Below are positions 1 to 8,850 of a stretch of DNA of 64,000 bases, piece after piece (positions within the stretch are counted from its first letter, which is position 1; every line of letters begins with the position of its first letter). A program made the position numbers and the translations under genes. The DNA comes from Macrostomum hystrix (lineage: Eukaryota > Platyhelminthes > Macrostomidae), in the NCBI GenBank assembly GCA_950097015.1, contig CATNEN010000029.1, positions 7,149,501 to 7,213,500 on the forward strand, in the 5' to 3' direction. Under the pieces are notes generated by a model. That model was not told the origin of the DNA, did no database searches, and saw nothing but the letters and a program-made list of their open reading frames with translations.

Positions 1-480
1 GAATTAAAGTGGGCTGGCGTCCTAGAATATCCCAATTGCTTGGGATCGGATGGAGTCCTAGAATATCCCAATGGCTTGGGATCGGATGGAGCCCTAGAAT
101 ATCCCAATGGCTTGGGATCGGATGGAGCCCTAGAATATCCCAATGGCTTGGGATAGGATGGAGTCCTAGAATATCCCAATGGCTTGGGATCGGATGGAGC
201 CCTAGAATATCCCAATGGCTTGGGATCGGATGGTGTCCTAGAATATCCCAAAGGATTGGGATGGGCTGGAGTCCTAGACTATCCCAATTGATTAGACTGG
301 GCTGGAGTCATGAAATATCCCAATGGATTAGACTGGGCTGGAGTCATGAAATATCCCAATGGATTAGACTGGGCTGGAGTCCTGGAATATCCCAATGGAT
401 TGGGATGGGCTGGAGTCCTGGAATATCCCAATGGACGAGGATGGGCTGGAGTCCTAGATTATCCCAATAGACTTGGTTTA
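1..480 (+). repeat. 36-bp minisatellite, about 13 units
   Basis: Tandem units of 36 bp built around ATCCCAATGGCTTGGGAT, in which ATCCCAA and TTGGGAT can pair as a 7-bp stem with a 4-nt loop. The left units keep the stem; units after about 290 carry changes (TTAGACTGGG) that break one arm. The unit length is a multiple of three and has no stop, so it reads as a long artificial open frame. It lies directly upstream of the UBE2L3-like exon and is therefore probably intronic. Confidence 0.95.
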
Positions 481-583
481 AAATCTAAAGGATCTCAGTA
501 AACTAGAGTAAACTTCAAGCATTTGAAATTCACCAACCAGTGGAGGGCCTGTGTTAAAAAAACAAAGATTTCATACCACACAG

Positions 584-735
584 TGGTACAAGCCCTCGTG
601 GCTCTAGTGCACGACCCGGAGCCGGAGAATCCGCTGCGTGGCGACCTGGCCGAGGAGTACCAGCGAGACCGCAAGAAATTCATGAAGACTGCGGAGGAGT
701 TTACTAAGAAGCACGGAGAGCCGAGACCCAGTTAA
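584..735 (+). CDS. UBE2L3-like E2 ubiquitin-conjugating enzyme, last coding exon (partial gene)
   Basis: The exon encodes the C-terminal 49 residues of an E2 of the UBE2L3 (UbcH7) type: VQALVALVHDPEPENPL, then DLAEEYQRDRKKF and AEEFTKKHGEPRPS before TAA. Known family members end with the very similar ALVNDP-P-HPLR-DLAEEY-DRKKF-AEEFTKK-GE-RP. E2 enzymes carry ubiquitin as a thioester and hand it to HECT and RBR E3 ligases in the cytosol; the catalytic cysteine is in upstream exons outside the window. The start is set by a splice acceptor (CCACACAG at 576-583) and the exon begins in phase 1, its first two bases finishing a valine codon. In-frame sequence upstream of 584 does not resemble an E2 and is intron. 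The gene enters from the left edge. Confidence 0.88.
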
Positions 736-1955
736 GCTGCTTGACTGAGAAATTAACAAAATAATATAGAAACCTTTATTATAGGGCGAGTAATGAATAG
801 TATGTACTAGAATAATTTTAGGGGTTGCGTCTTATCTATTAGGAAAGATAGTGTTTGATGTTATTATGACTACTACTATGGTTTGTGTTCTAGCACATTA
901 GTCGCCTTCATGATTATAGTAAAATTGTGTTCCAGTGCCAAAACATTTGTGGGGCATCTATTTAACGCTTTGCTTAGCAAATGTATTTGCCTAACCGATT
1001 GTCTACTCCAGGATCTGATTAAAGTAATTATTTTGTTACTTATTACTTCTTTATCGCTGAAAAACGTAGGTAGTAGTATGTAAGGAGTAAATGAAGCTGT
1101 TTTTTTCTAGCTCATAAATAGCTTATTAGTTCCTGTACTTATTCTAGTATATACGCAAAAATACTAGATTAAAGTTCTTTTTTCCCACTTTCATTAGTCA
1201 TTTTCTTTTACTCAGATTAAAATGATTGCTCCAATTGCTGCTTCTAAACTAGAAATGACTCAACACGTAAAGGCTAATTATAATGTGTCTGTAAATTTTT
1301 ATTGGTTGAACTCGGTCACGTGACTAACACCATGATTTCTAAGAAGCTTTCCTAATAATAATAGCGCATCAATCTTTCTTAGCCAACCTAATTTCGATGG
1401 CCGTTAAGTGTTGCGTCATTCTAATCAAGTTCACCTGGTCCTAAGTATGTTCCTGGTTAGTAGCTTTTATAATAAAATAAGTTTTCCATATATTTTTTCC
1501 TAAACTATTTTAAATACTTATTATCTACAATTGTCATGTAAAACTCGATCTGTAGTTCATGTCATGTTGTTTTATTTTAAAGTAAAAACTCTTTAGACAA
1601 AGAGGGAAGCACAAAAATAAAAATCAGTTTTCAAACTTTGATTTCTACAAAATAATGGCGCCGCATGGGGCTACAATAGATGAACACTTTGTGCTTTAAT
1701 TAGTGTCCTTTAGATTGATTTTTAACTCGATCAGAATTATTTGTGTCTTGGTCAATTTAAACGTAGCTCGTATGGATACCAAATTTTAGTTAATGTCGAC
1801 CGAAGTGTATCACCTGCACACGTTTGTGAATAAACGGCATCTGTAGCTACTGTGTATTTCTAATATGTACATATTTAGTACACGCATATGATTTAGTGCT
1901 TCAAGAAGCAACTAGGTGCAGATGCCTTACTCTCTCTGGGGAACTCTTGAAGGAT
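736..1955. other. 3' UTR and AT-rich noncoding DNA
   Basis: No convincing exon is visible. The first part should be the 3' UTR of the UBE2L3-like gene; AATAAA occurs at about 1471-1476 and again near 1829-1834, either of which could be its polyadenylation signal. The rest is AT-rich with no repeat or family I recognise. Confidence 0.5.
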
Positions 1956-2153
1956 TAAACTGAGACTAGTAGCGATTTGAAGGACCAAACTGAGGCTGTA
2001 GTAGCGATTTGAAGGACCAAACTGAGGCTGTAGTTGCGATTTGAAGGACCAAACTGAGGCTGTAGTACTGATTTGAAGGACCAAACTGGGGCTGTAGTAC
2101 TGATTTGAAGGACCAAACTGAGGCTGTAGTACTGATTTGAAGGACCAAACTCC
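1956..2153. repeat. 32-bp minisatellite, locus 1 (about 6 units)
   Basis: Units of 32 bp with core GATTTGAAGGACCAAACTG followed by AGGCTGTAGTA. The same unit recurs at 6388-6940. Because 32 is not a multiple of three and the unit has no stop on the minus strand, all three minus frames stay open and give apparent proteins rich in Q, Y and S; these are not genes. Confidence 0.95.
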
Positions 2154-2292
2154 CGCTGGAAAATTTTCTAGGGGCCCGCTAGGGGCACCTTCAAGCGCAC
2201 CCCTAGGGGCAACGCTAGGGGCTGCACCGCCGGCAAATGAGGGGCTCCAGAGGGGCATGCCACCATCCAGCCCCTGTGATGCCCCTAGTGAG
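2154..2292. repeat. GC-rich block with repeated CTAGGGGC motif
   Basis: A short block rich in CTAGGGGC and GGGGC words directly abuts the 32-bp array. A similar block rich in GGGGC and GCCCCT words flanks the second 32-bp array (about 6188-6240 and 6330-6387). This suggests that array plus flank belong to one dispersed element. Confidence 0.5.
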
Positions 2293-3600
2293 GAAAATGA
2301 ATAATTCTCGTTCTCGTTCTGCAAAATATTGTTCTTCATGTTTCGCTTTTCTTTAATTAGATATATTTTCTTTTCTAAGATGGTATTATCGTCAATTGTA
2401 TTATCGTATTATCATATCGTATTATCTTTAAGTAAAATCGCGATCACTAAACGCAAATCGCGTAAATTATGCCACACAAATCAGCATCTTAGATAATAGA
2501 TATGATAGTAAAATATTGGCAGAAACAGAACGACAGAAAAAACAGGTTTAGAGCGATCTGCGGAGAGATCTGCAGAGAGTGAGAGTGATAGAGAGAGTGC
2601 CAAACCGTGCGAGTAAGAATGGGTGACAGGACTGCAGAAGTGAGCGGCCGACGAACTGCATAAGTGCACACTGATAACTTTTTAATGTAAATTTTACAAA
2701 AATGTTGTAAAAATGTTGTACAGATCAAGACTAGTAGATGTTACTACGAAAAGTCTGCGGTTTAATGCTTATTTTAAGAAATTATTTTGGTAACTAATAA
2801 CATGGCTTTGCCAAATAATCACATCGTTTATCCCAATTCAACCTTTATTTTCCTAATTCATGAAAATTCAAATCCCAATTTATCCCACTTCATCCCAATT
2901 ATTTAAAATTCACCACAATTCATCAAAATTTACCCGAATTCATCCCAAATCTTCCCAATTCATCGCAAATCTTCCCAATTATTTCCAATTCTTCCCAGAT
3001 TTACTCCCCATTGGCTGTAAAAAGAAATGAAAGTAATTTTTACTCCCGTAAATTAGTAAATAATACTCTACAAAATATTTGACTGCGAATTTCAGTAGTA
3101 AAATTCACAATAAAAAGTTATCAGTGTGTGGACTTCGGCTTGAGGGAGTGAGTGGTGTACAGCTGCGTTGGAAATCAAGTAGCGCCACTTCAATGCGAGG
3201 GAAGGGCATGGACCTGGCAATAATATCGTTGCAAACCGCATAAGATAAAAAAAAGTGAGAAAAATCGTGACAAATAAAATTGTCATTGAAAATGCAACAG
3301 GGCTGCACGTGAATCAGTGAAGGACTGTCACATGAGGGAACGCTTCTGACTGCTGCGGCAGTGCACGACTGCCAGTCATAGCCATAGCACATAGCCAGTT
3401 TTATGAAGTATAGTTAAGTCATTGACAAAGGAAATTAATAATTACTTCAAAGGGTCAATTTAAGGTGTTATAGAAGCAAGTTTTTAATATTAATAAAATA
3501 AAAGAAAGAACCCAACAACAACTTAGTAGTGGTGGGATATTGGCAAGTAAGAAAGAGCCCTACAACATATGTGACTGACTGACAGCTACGTAAACGCTTC
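2293..3600. other. noncoding stretch with degenerate TCCCAATT repeats
   Basis: No gene is supported. Between about 2825 and 3000 there are many loosely spaced CCCAATT and CATCCCAA words, a degenerate low-order repeat. A GA-rich run (about 2560-2605) and a region around 3120-3400 with mixed composition show no protein family that I recognise. Confidence 0.5.
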
Positions 3601-3630
3601 TTCAGTCTTCTTCCTCGTCGTCGCTGGAGA

Positions 3631-4740
3631 TCACGATTCTCTTCTTTTTTTGGTCGTCAGATGCTTCTTAGAAGTGGCACCAGAAGCGACCTCTGTCCCC
3701 GATGACTGCCTTCTACGCGCTCTTCTCGGGGTCTGCTGTGTGCCGTCCATGGTCGCAGATGGCTGTACAGTCGAAGCCGACGCTCGTCGGGCTTGCCGGC
3801 CGCCATTCCTGTCACGCGCATTTTTCAGCGTTGCTGCGATTGCATTATTGATGTCGTAGGCTGTCGCAAACGGCTTAACGCGTCTCAAAGCGTCCTTAAC
3901 CACGCTTTCTACAGGTCCCATGAAGCGTCGCTTGTTGTCTGACCCCGTGCGATTGAATTTCGACTGCATGGCGTTGGACAGTAGCGCAGTGATGACGTTG
4001 CGCACAACATCACTGACTGTTTTGCCTCCAATCAGTGACAGACGGCATATTAGATCCGCACGGTAGTCTTGCGACTCAAGACTGCCAATCAGTAACTCAA
4101 CCTCCTCTTCAGTGGATGCCATGGAGGCCTCCTCCATTCGGGAGTCGCCGCAATTGTAGGAAGCCGCACCAGCTTGCTTTAGTAATGCCAGACCATCGCT
4201 CCACCGTTTCGACTCCGTCTTGAGAGTGATGGCGAGTCCATGCACTTGCTTAAACAAGCTTGCAACCAAATAATAGCATGCCTCGGTTGAGCCTGGCTGC
4301 AGTCCTTGTCTTACAACCAATTGGTCAACAGAAGCAACTGATGGTGTCCCGACGGTAATGGGGGTGCCCCCCAGATTCGCAGGCACAGGTTCTGGCTCCT
4401 TACTTAAGCGGCAATCTGTAGCGAAGAGGTTACGCGAAAGAGTAGAACTGCAGTCAGCATCAGAATAGTTGGTATCAAAGTCATTGTCTTCATCACAAGA
4501 ATAATATTCTTCATCATCAGATTCTTCAGAAATGAAACCATGATTATCCATGTCATTTTCAGCTGAAGACTCAAAGTTATAACTTAAATTGGTATTTTCA
4601 TCAGCTGGATTAATATTAAGCTCAGCTTGGTCAGAAAAAATTGCTTGATCAATGGCAATTGGTACTTCAGTTGATTCACCAGAATTGAGTAGGCCTATAC
4701 TGTCATTCACTGCACGGTTTTTAGTCCAACGTGAAGTCAT
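3631..4740 (-). CDS. DUF4806-like domain protein, single exon, 369 aa
   Basis: An uninterrupted 369-codon frame. The N-terminal 100 residues are acidic and serine-rich (EESDDEEYYSCDEDNDFD). Residues about 210-290 resemble DUF4806: an EEEVELLIGSLES helix, then the hallmark LIGG, followed by VRNVITALLSNAMQSKFN, a G-x-x-x-K+R block and a final helix. The C-terminus is basic (ARRRQ, KKHLTTKKRRES), which would suit nuclear localisation or nucleic acid binding. DUF4806 proteins are widespread in invertebrates, often in repeat-rich or transposon-linked settings; no biochemical function is established. TTTTGTAG sits immediately before the ATG, so an upstream noncoding exon is possible. Flanking duplications and Helitron-like sequence hint that it may be mobile-element cargo. 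The domain call is from memory and moderately sure. Confidence 0.6.
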   Translation of the reverse strand: MTSRWTKNRAVNDSIGLLNSGESTEVPIAIDQAIFSDQAELNINPADENTNLSYNFESSAENDMDNHGFISEESDDEEYYSCDEDNDFDTNYSDADCSSTLSRNLFATDCRLSKEPEPVPANLGGTPITVGTPSVASVDQLVVRQGLQPGSTEACYYLVASLFKQVHGLAITLKTESKRWSDGLALLKQAGAASYNCGDSRMEEASMASTEEEVELLIGSLESQDYRADLICRLSLIGGKTVSDVVRNVITALLSNAMQSKFNRTGSDNKRRFMGPVESVVKDALRRVKPFATAYDINNAIAATLKNARDRNGGRQARRASASTVQPSATMDGTQQTPRRARRRQSSGTEVASGATSKKHLTTKKRRES

Positions 4741-4817
4741 CTACAAAACATTTTTTTGCTATGTAAACCACTAACATTTAAAAAGGGCATTGCCTTTGTA
4801 ACCATAAATTATAAATA

Positions 4818-5210
4818 AAGAATAGAAATAACTGAAGCTTTGCATTTTGCATTTTGTTAATAACAAAATAATAATTATTGTTCTACCAAAATTACTGATA
4901 ACTTCTATATATATAAAGAATAGAAGTAAAGAATAGAGATTCTAATAAAGAATAAAATAAAAAATGTATAATAAAAAGAAGAATAATAATAATAGCACCT
5001 GGATATGCATGTGACCCGGCCGCCATCAGCCGATGCTAGGCCTAAGCGACATTTAAGAAAAATAGAATAAAAAAATAAAGAATAAAGAATAGATAAAGAA
5101 TAGAGAATAAAGAATAGAAATAACTTAAGCTTTGCATTTTGTTAATAACAAAATAATAATAATTGTTCTACCAAAATTACTGATAACTTCTAAATATATA
5201 AATATTCACA
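4818..5210. repeat. direct duplication of an about 95-bp AT-rich segment
   Basis: The segment starting AGAATAGAAATAACT, containing AGCTTTGCATTTTG and ending CTGATAACTTCTA, occurs at about 4822-4910 and again at about 5112-5195 with a few differences. AATAAAGAATAG-type simple repeat lies between. It sits upstream of the DUF4806-like gene. Confidence 0.75.
4998..5052 (+). repeat. dispersed about 50-bp repeat, copy 1
   Basis: CTGGATATGCATGTGACC followed by CGGCCGCCATCAGCCGATGC is found here and again at about 5952-6003. Copy 1 carries a small insertion (AGGCCT) before AAGCGACATTTAA. GC-rich inside AT-rich surroundings. Confidence 0.8.
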
Positions 5211-5350
5211 AAACTGTCTGTGTGTATCTGCCTATGTATGTCTGTGTAGCCAATTTGTGTTTGCAATGGACTCAAAAACTACAACACCAAATAATACCAA
5301 TCTAAAAATCAAGTGTGTAGAGTGTCATAGGCTACTTTTTACTTCCCAAA
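5189..5350 (+). mobile_element. Helitron-like 5' end fragment
   Basis: TCTAAATATATAAATA is followed by a CTGTCTGTGTGTATCTG run, then an A-rich segment and ATAGGCTACTTTTTAC. The order matches the 5' end of the clear Helitron at 59000 (TCTATATATATAAAAG, GT-rich run, then AATAGGCTAC). No 3' end can be assigned, so this may be a fragment or the start of a larger element. Confidence 0.4.
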
Positions 5351-6187
5351 CTCAAATCTTTCTCCTTCAAAATATATATTAAACTTAAGAGTCCTTCAAA
5401 AGTAGGAAAAAGAATATTCAGTTATCTTTAAATTATTCATTTGAAGATTATTTGTTGCTCACATACTCTAGATTCTTAAGAAAAAACATGACTTTATTTT
5501 AATAAATTTTAAGGTCTCAAAATGTAGTTCTATTTTTGCCATGGGCGATTGGAGAAATATGAACTCATTCAAACGTTGCAAACATTGTCCTATGGGCATC
5601 TCATGGCCAAGGCAAGAGCAAGCTTCCCCATAAAGCTAAATATTATGCTACTATGAAAATAAGTACACAATAAATAACCAGCATGGATTAGGTAATCTAA
5701 CCAACTATACACAGGCTTTATTGTTTGCATATAGGCGTTCTGCAAAATGTTTTGTGTGCATTCAGAATTACACATTGTGCACGAAATTGACTGTGATCAA
5801 ATATAGGTGCCTAGAAAGATGCGTTCGAGGTAAGGATATTTAATCACTACACGTATTCATTGGATTCCGAATTACAACATTAAATGGCAATAGACATTAT
5901 CATATATAAGCATGTCCAGAAAAGCGCCGACCCAATGTGCGGACACGTGCAGCTGGATATGCATGTGACCCGGCCGCCATCAGCCGATGCTAAGCGACAT
6001 TTAAATGACCAACAATTATAACAAAAGCAGTGTGTAATATATTTTTTAGTTATTCGTACACTGTATACATTGCTTTATGTGCTTTTACTTTTAGTTTATG
6101 AAGCCCATACGCAACTAATTGAATCCAAACATTGAATGGCATATGCGAACTGGATTCTTCTCACCACCGCTACAGTATTATTGTCAG
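5351..6187. other. AT-rich noncoding DNA with second copy of the 50-bp repeat
   Basis: No gene is supported. The only recognisable item is the second copy of the GC-rich repeat at about 5952-6003. Confidence 0.5.
5952..6003 (+). repeat. dispersed about 50-bp repeat, copy 2
   Basis: Same GGATATGCATGTGACC and CGGCCGCCATCAGCCGATGC blocks as at 4998-5052, lacking the AGGCCT insertion and followed by AAGCGACATTTAAATGACC. Confidence 0.8.
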
Positions 6188-6387
6188 TACTAGGGGCAAG
6201 CCCCTTGGATGCCCCCAGAAACTGGAGTGCAGCATTTTTCATAAAATTGCATATTCAGACAAGATTTTTATTACAGTATGTTTTTATTGTTACGAAGACA
6301 GTTGTCCCTAAAAATTATATGACATTTCATTCTGCCCCTTGGCCCCTTTAAAGCCGCTAGTGGCCCCCTAGGTCTTTTCCCAGTGGG

Positions 6388-6940
6388 CTGGGGCTGTAGT
6401 ACTGATTTGAAGGACCAAACTGAGGCTGTAGTACTGATTTGAAGGACCAAACTGAGGCTGTAGTACTGATTTGAAGGACCAAACTGAGGCTGTAGTACTG
6501 ATTTGAAGGACCAAACTGAGGCTGTAGTACTGATTTGACGGACCAAACTGGGACTGTAGTAGCTATTTGAAGGACCAAACTGGGGCTGTAGTACTGATTT
6601 GAAGGACCAAACTGGGGCTGTAGTACTGATTTGAAGGACCAAACTGGGGCTGTAGTACTGATTTGAAGGACCAAACTGGGGCTGTAGTACTGATTTGAAG
6701 GACCAAACTGAGGCTGTAGTAGCGATTTGAAGGACCAAACTGGGGCTGTAGTACTGATTTGAAGGACCAAACTGGGACTGTAGTAGCGATTTGAAGGACC
6801 AAACTGGGGCTGTAGTACTGATTTGAAGGACCAAACTGGGGCTGTAGTACTGATTTGACGGACCAAACTGGGACTGTAGTACTGATTTGAAGGACCAAAC
6901 TGGGGCTGTAGTACTGATTTGAAGGACCAAACAGAGGCTT
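6388..6940. repeat. 32-bp minisatellite, locus 2 (about 17 units)
   Basis: Same unit as 1956-2153 (GATTTGAAGGACCAAACTG core). Variants alternate GGGGCTG, GAGGCTG and GGGACTG, and TACTGAT with TAGCGAT; several units carry GACGGACC. All three minus-strand frames are open, which is a trivial effect of the 32-bp period. Confidence 0.95.
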
Positions 6941-7037
6941 AAGGGAAGGCATAGTTCTTGGGATTTCACATATACTGAAGTATCAAGAATAAAGCAGCTG
7001 GCTGCTGGATATGGCGGGCTTGATCTCAGTTACAGTC

Positions 7038-7514
7038 TCATTGTTCACCAGTTGTCTTCATTGTTGTCCTCTGCCACCGCGCATGACATCGGCATGATCT
7101 GCAGTGAAGGAAACGCGCGGCGCATCGCTGCCTCAGTCGACAGTCGCCGTCGGCGGCGCACAGGCAGCAGGCGCCAGCGACGGCCAGACAGACTGACGCA
7201 GCCGTTGCCAGTGCCGACACGGTGAAGAACGCTCGACCCAGCTGGTCCAGGTTGTCGCCGTTGCCGACGCCCCCGAATTGCAGTCCGAGCCCGACAGCCG
7301 CGCAGCCGAGGGCGAAGCCGGCCAGGACGACGGAGCCGGCGCAGAAGCCGCCGTTGGGCAGGCACCGTCTGGCGTCGTCCGTGTCGGTGTCGTCGCAGCT
7401 GCAGGCGCCGTGGCCGGAGGAACTGGGCGCGCCGATCTCGACAGCCCAGCTGAGTGTCTCGAGGCGTTGCCGATGCATTTCAGTGAATTGGCTTTCTGGC
7501 TCACTGGAAAACAA
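7038..7514 (-). CDS. possible small membrane protein, 158 aa (unrecognised)
   Basis: A GC-rich open frame in AT-rich DNA. It encodes a polar, cysteine-containing N-terminal part (HGACSCDDTDTDDARRCL), then two hydrophobic segments: FCAGSVVLAGFALGCAAVGLG at about residues 57-77 and TVSALATAASVCLAVAGACC at about 97-117, separated by a short polar loop, and a cysteine/arginine-rich tail. The pattern suggests the second half of a four-helix membrane protein, but I do not recognise the family. TTTTCCAG just inside the 5' end (about 7507-7514) could be a splice acceptor, so this may be an internal or terminal exon. Other frames in the same stretch have no hydrophobic logic. Confidence 0.4.
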   Translation of the reverse strand: MFSSEPESQFTEMHRQRLETLSWAVEIGAPSSSGHGACSCDDTDTDDARRCLPNGGFCAGSVVLAGFALGCAAVGLGLQFGGVGNGDNLDQLGRAFFTVSALATAASVCLAVAGACCLCAADGDCRLRQRCAARFLHCRSCRCHARWQRTTMKTTGEQ

Positions 7515-7714
7515 TTCTCACCTCGCTGTTGTGTTTATAGAGACCGTACGCATTGTTGCTACCCGGGTTCCCACGGTCGGTTTAGTTCGACTCGATTTGG
7601 ACTTGGCCATGAGTATACCTTCTCAGGAATGCTTCTTCTAGGTCACCATCGCGTACTGTTCTGTGAGCTATCTGCACAATACAATTTTGTTATAATCTGC
7701 AAGGCTTGAAATGG

Positions 7715-8642
7715 TGGTAGATTCACTGAGTTTTTAAACATGATTTTAGCAATCTTTTCGCCATTACTTTAGAAAAGAAAATTTCATGGTGTGATTAGAG
7801 AGTTTTTTTAATATTAGTAGTCGGGACTACTACTAACACTAGTTATTTATTAACAGTAGGACTACCAAGCCATTTTGCCGCACGATTTTATACCGGGGGG
7901 GGGAATTATGCCCTGAAACATTTTTGGCAGCGCCTGAATGCTAACAGCGTTGGGTGGCGACTGATTGGTTGACAGACTAGGCGATGGTGTACTGTGGACT
8001 GTGGTTGAGCTGCACCTAACATTTTGGCTTGATCAGTGAAATTGGAGAAATTCGCGTCAGGGTGTCCATAATGGTCTATTTCCACCTGTTGTAGCCCTTG
8101 ACGGTCCAGCAGTCCGTCTAGATAAATGGTAGGTGGCCACCGAAGACGAAGATGATGCAGGCACATTCGGGTGACATGCTGATACATTTTGAAGGCCTGG
8201 CAAGGCCGCACTGAGGCGCAGTGCTAATTAGTGTATCGGGGTGTATGAAATACACTAGCCTTTTGGAAAAAAAATCTGAATATCTCGACGGTCTTAAGAG
8301 CTGGCTGGGTGCAGCACAAATAATTGTCAGGTAGGGGGAAATCCCACTTTGGTAGTTCAACTGTTAATTACAGTCGCTAGCTTTGACTGTAAATACTTGT
8401 AAAAACCGTAACTAGTACTAAATAGTAGCCAATGTTTGATGTAACTCGTTTTCAGTGCTTGTAGATGCAAGCACTGAATAGCAGCCTCTGATTGGCTAAC
8501 GGTTTGATGGCAAATGAAAATCTAGCCAAGAAATCTTCTTTGTAGCGAGGATTGTTACAAACTCCACCGTATCTGTACGTAGGCTGCTTGGTCACTCTGA
8601 GCATGTAGAATTAGGAAAAAGTGTCTTCCTAACACATACATA
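7715..8642. other. noncoding stretch
   Basis: Nothing firm. A 101-codon minus frame (7906-8211) has mixed composition but no motif that I can place. A G9 run occurs near 7896. Confidence 0.4.
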
Positions 8643-8850
8643 ATGCATATGTCTGTTAAGCTGCAGTCTCAGCAGCTGCTGCTATTGTCACTACTGGTTC
8701 TCTTTCAGCAGCCGCTGTCGTATCATTGCGCCTGCACAAGGGTCAGCCTAGCTTGCAGGTCATTCAGCCAGGGAAAGCGGGAGCAGCAGTCAACGCCATC
8801 GCCATTCAACAACTGCCACCAGGATGTTCAACTCGAGGAGTGCATTGAAG
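8643..8850 (+). CDS. signal-peptide exon, start of a secreted or membrane protein
   Basis: ATG at 8643 opens a frame with a classic signal peptide: short basic N-terminus, then LLLLSLLVLF and a likely cleavage near LSYHCAC. It continues with cysteines and ends ECIE before the donor GAAG|GTACGC at 8850/8851, leaving phase 1. The frame past the donor runs into the 8885 array and is not coding. It is assigned to the lectin gene because the strand and phase match the exon at 18500. Confidence 0.5.

Noticed and set aside
7496-7525. Possible 18-nt intron on the minus strand (GTGAGAATTGTTTTCCAG)
   Set aside because: It has GT and AG ends but is far shorter than animal introns and needs no splicing because the frame is open across it.
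7906-8211. 101-codon minus-strand frame with natural-looking composition
   Set aside because: No motif or family recognised, no splice context and no homologous copy in the window; too weak to call a gene.
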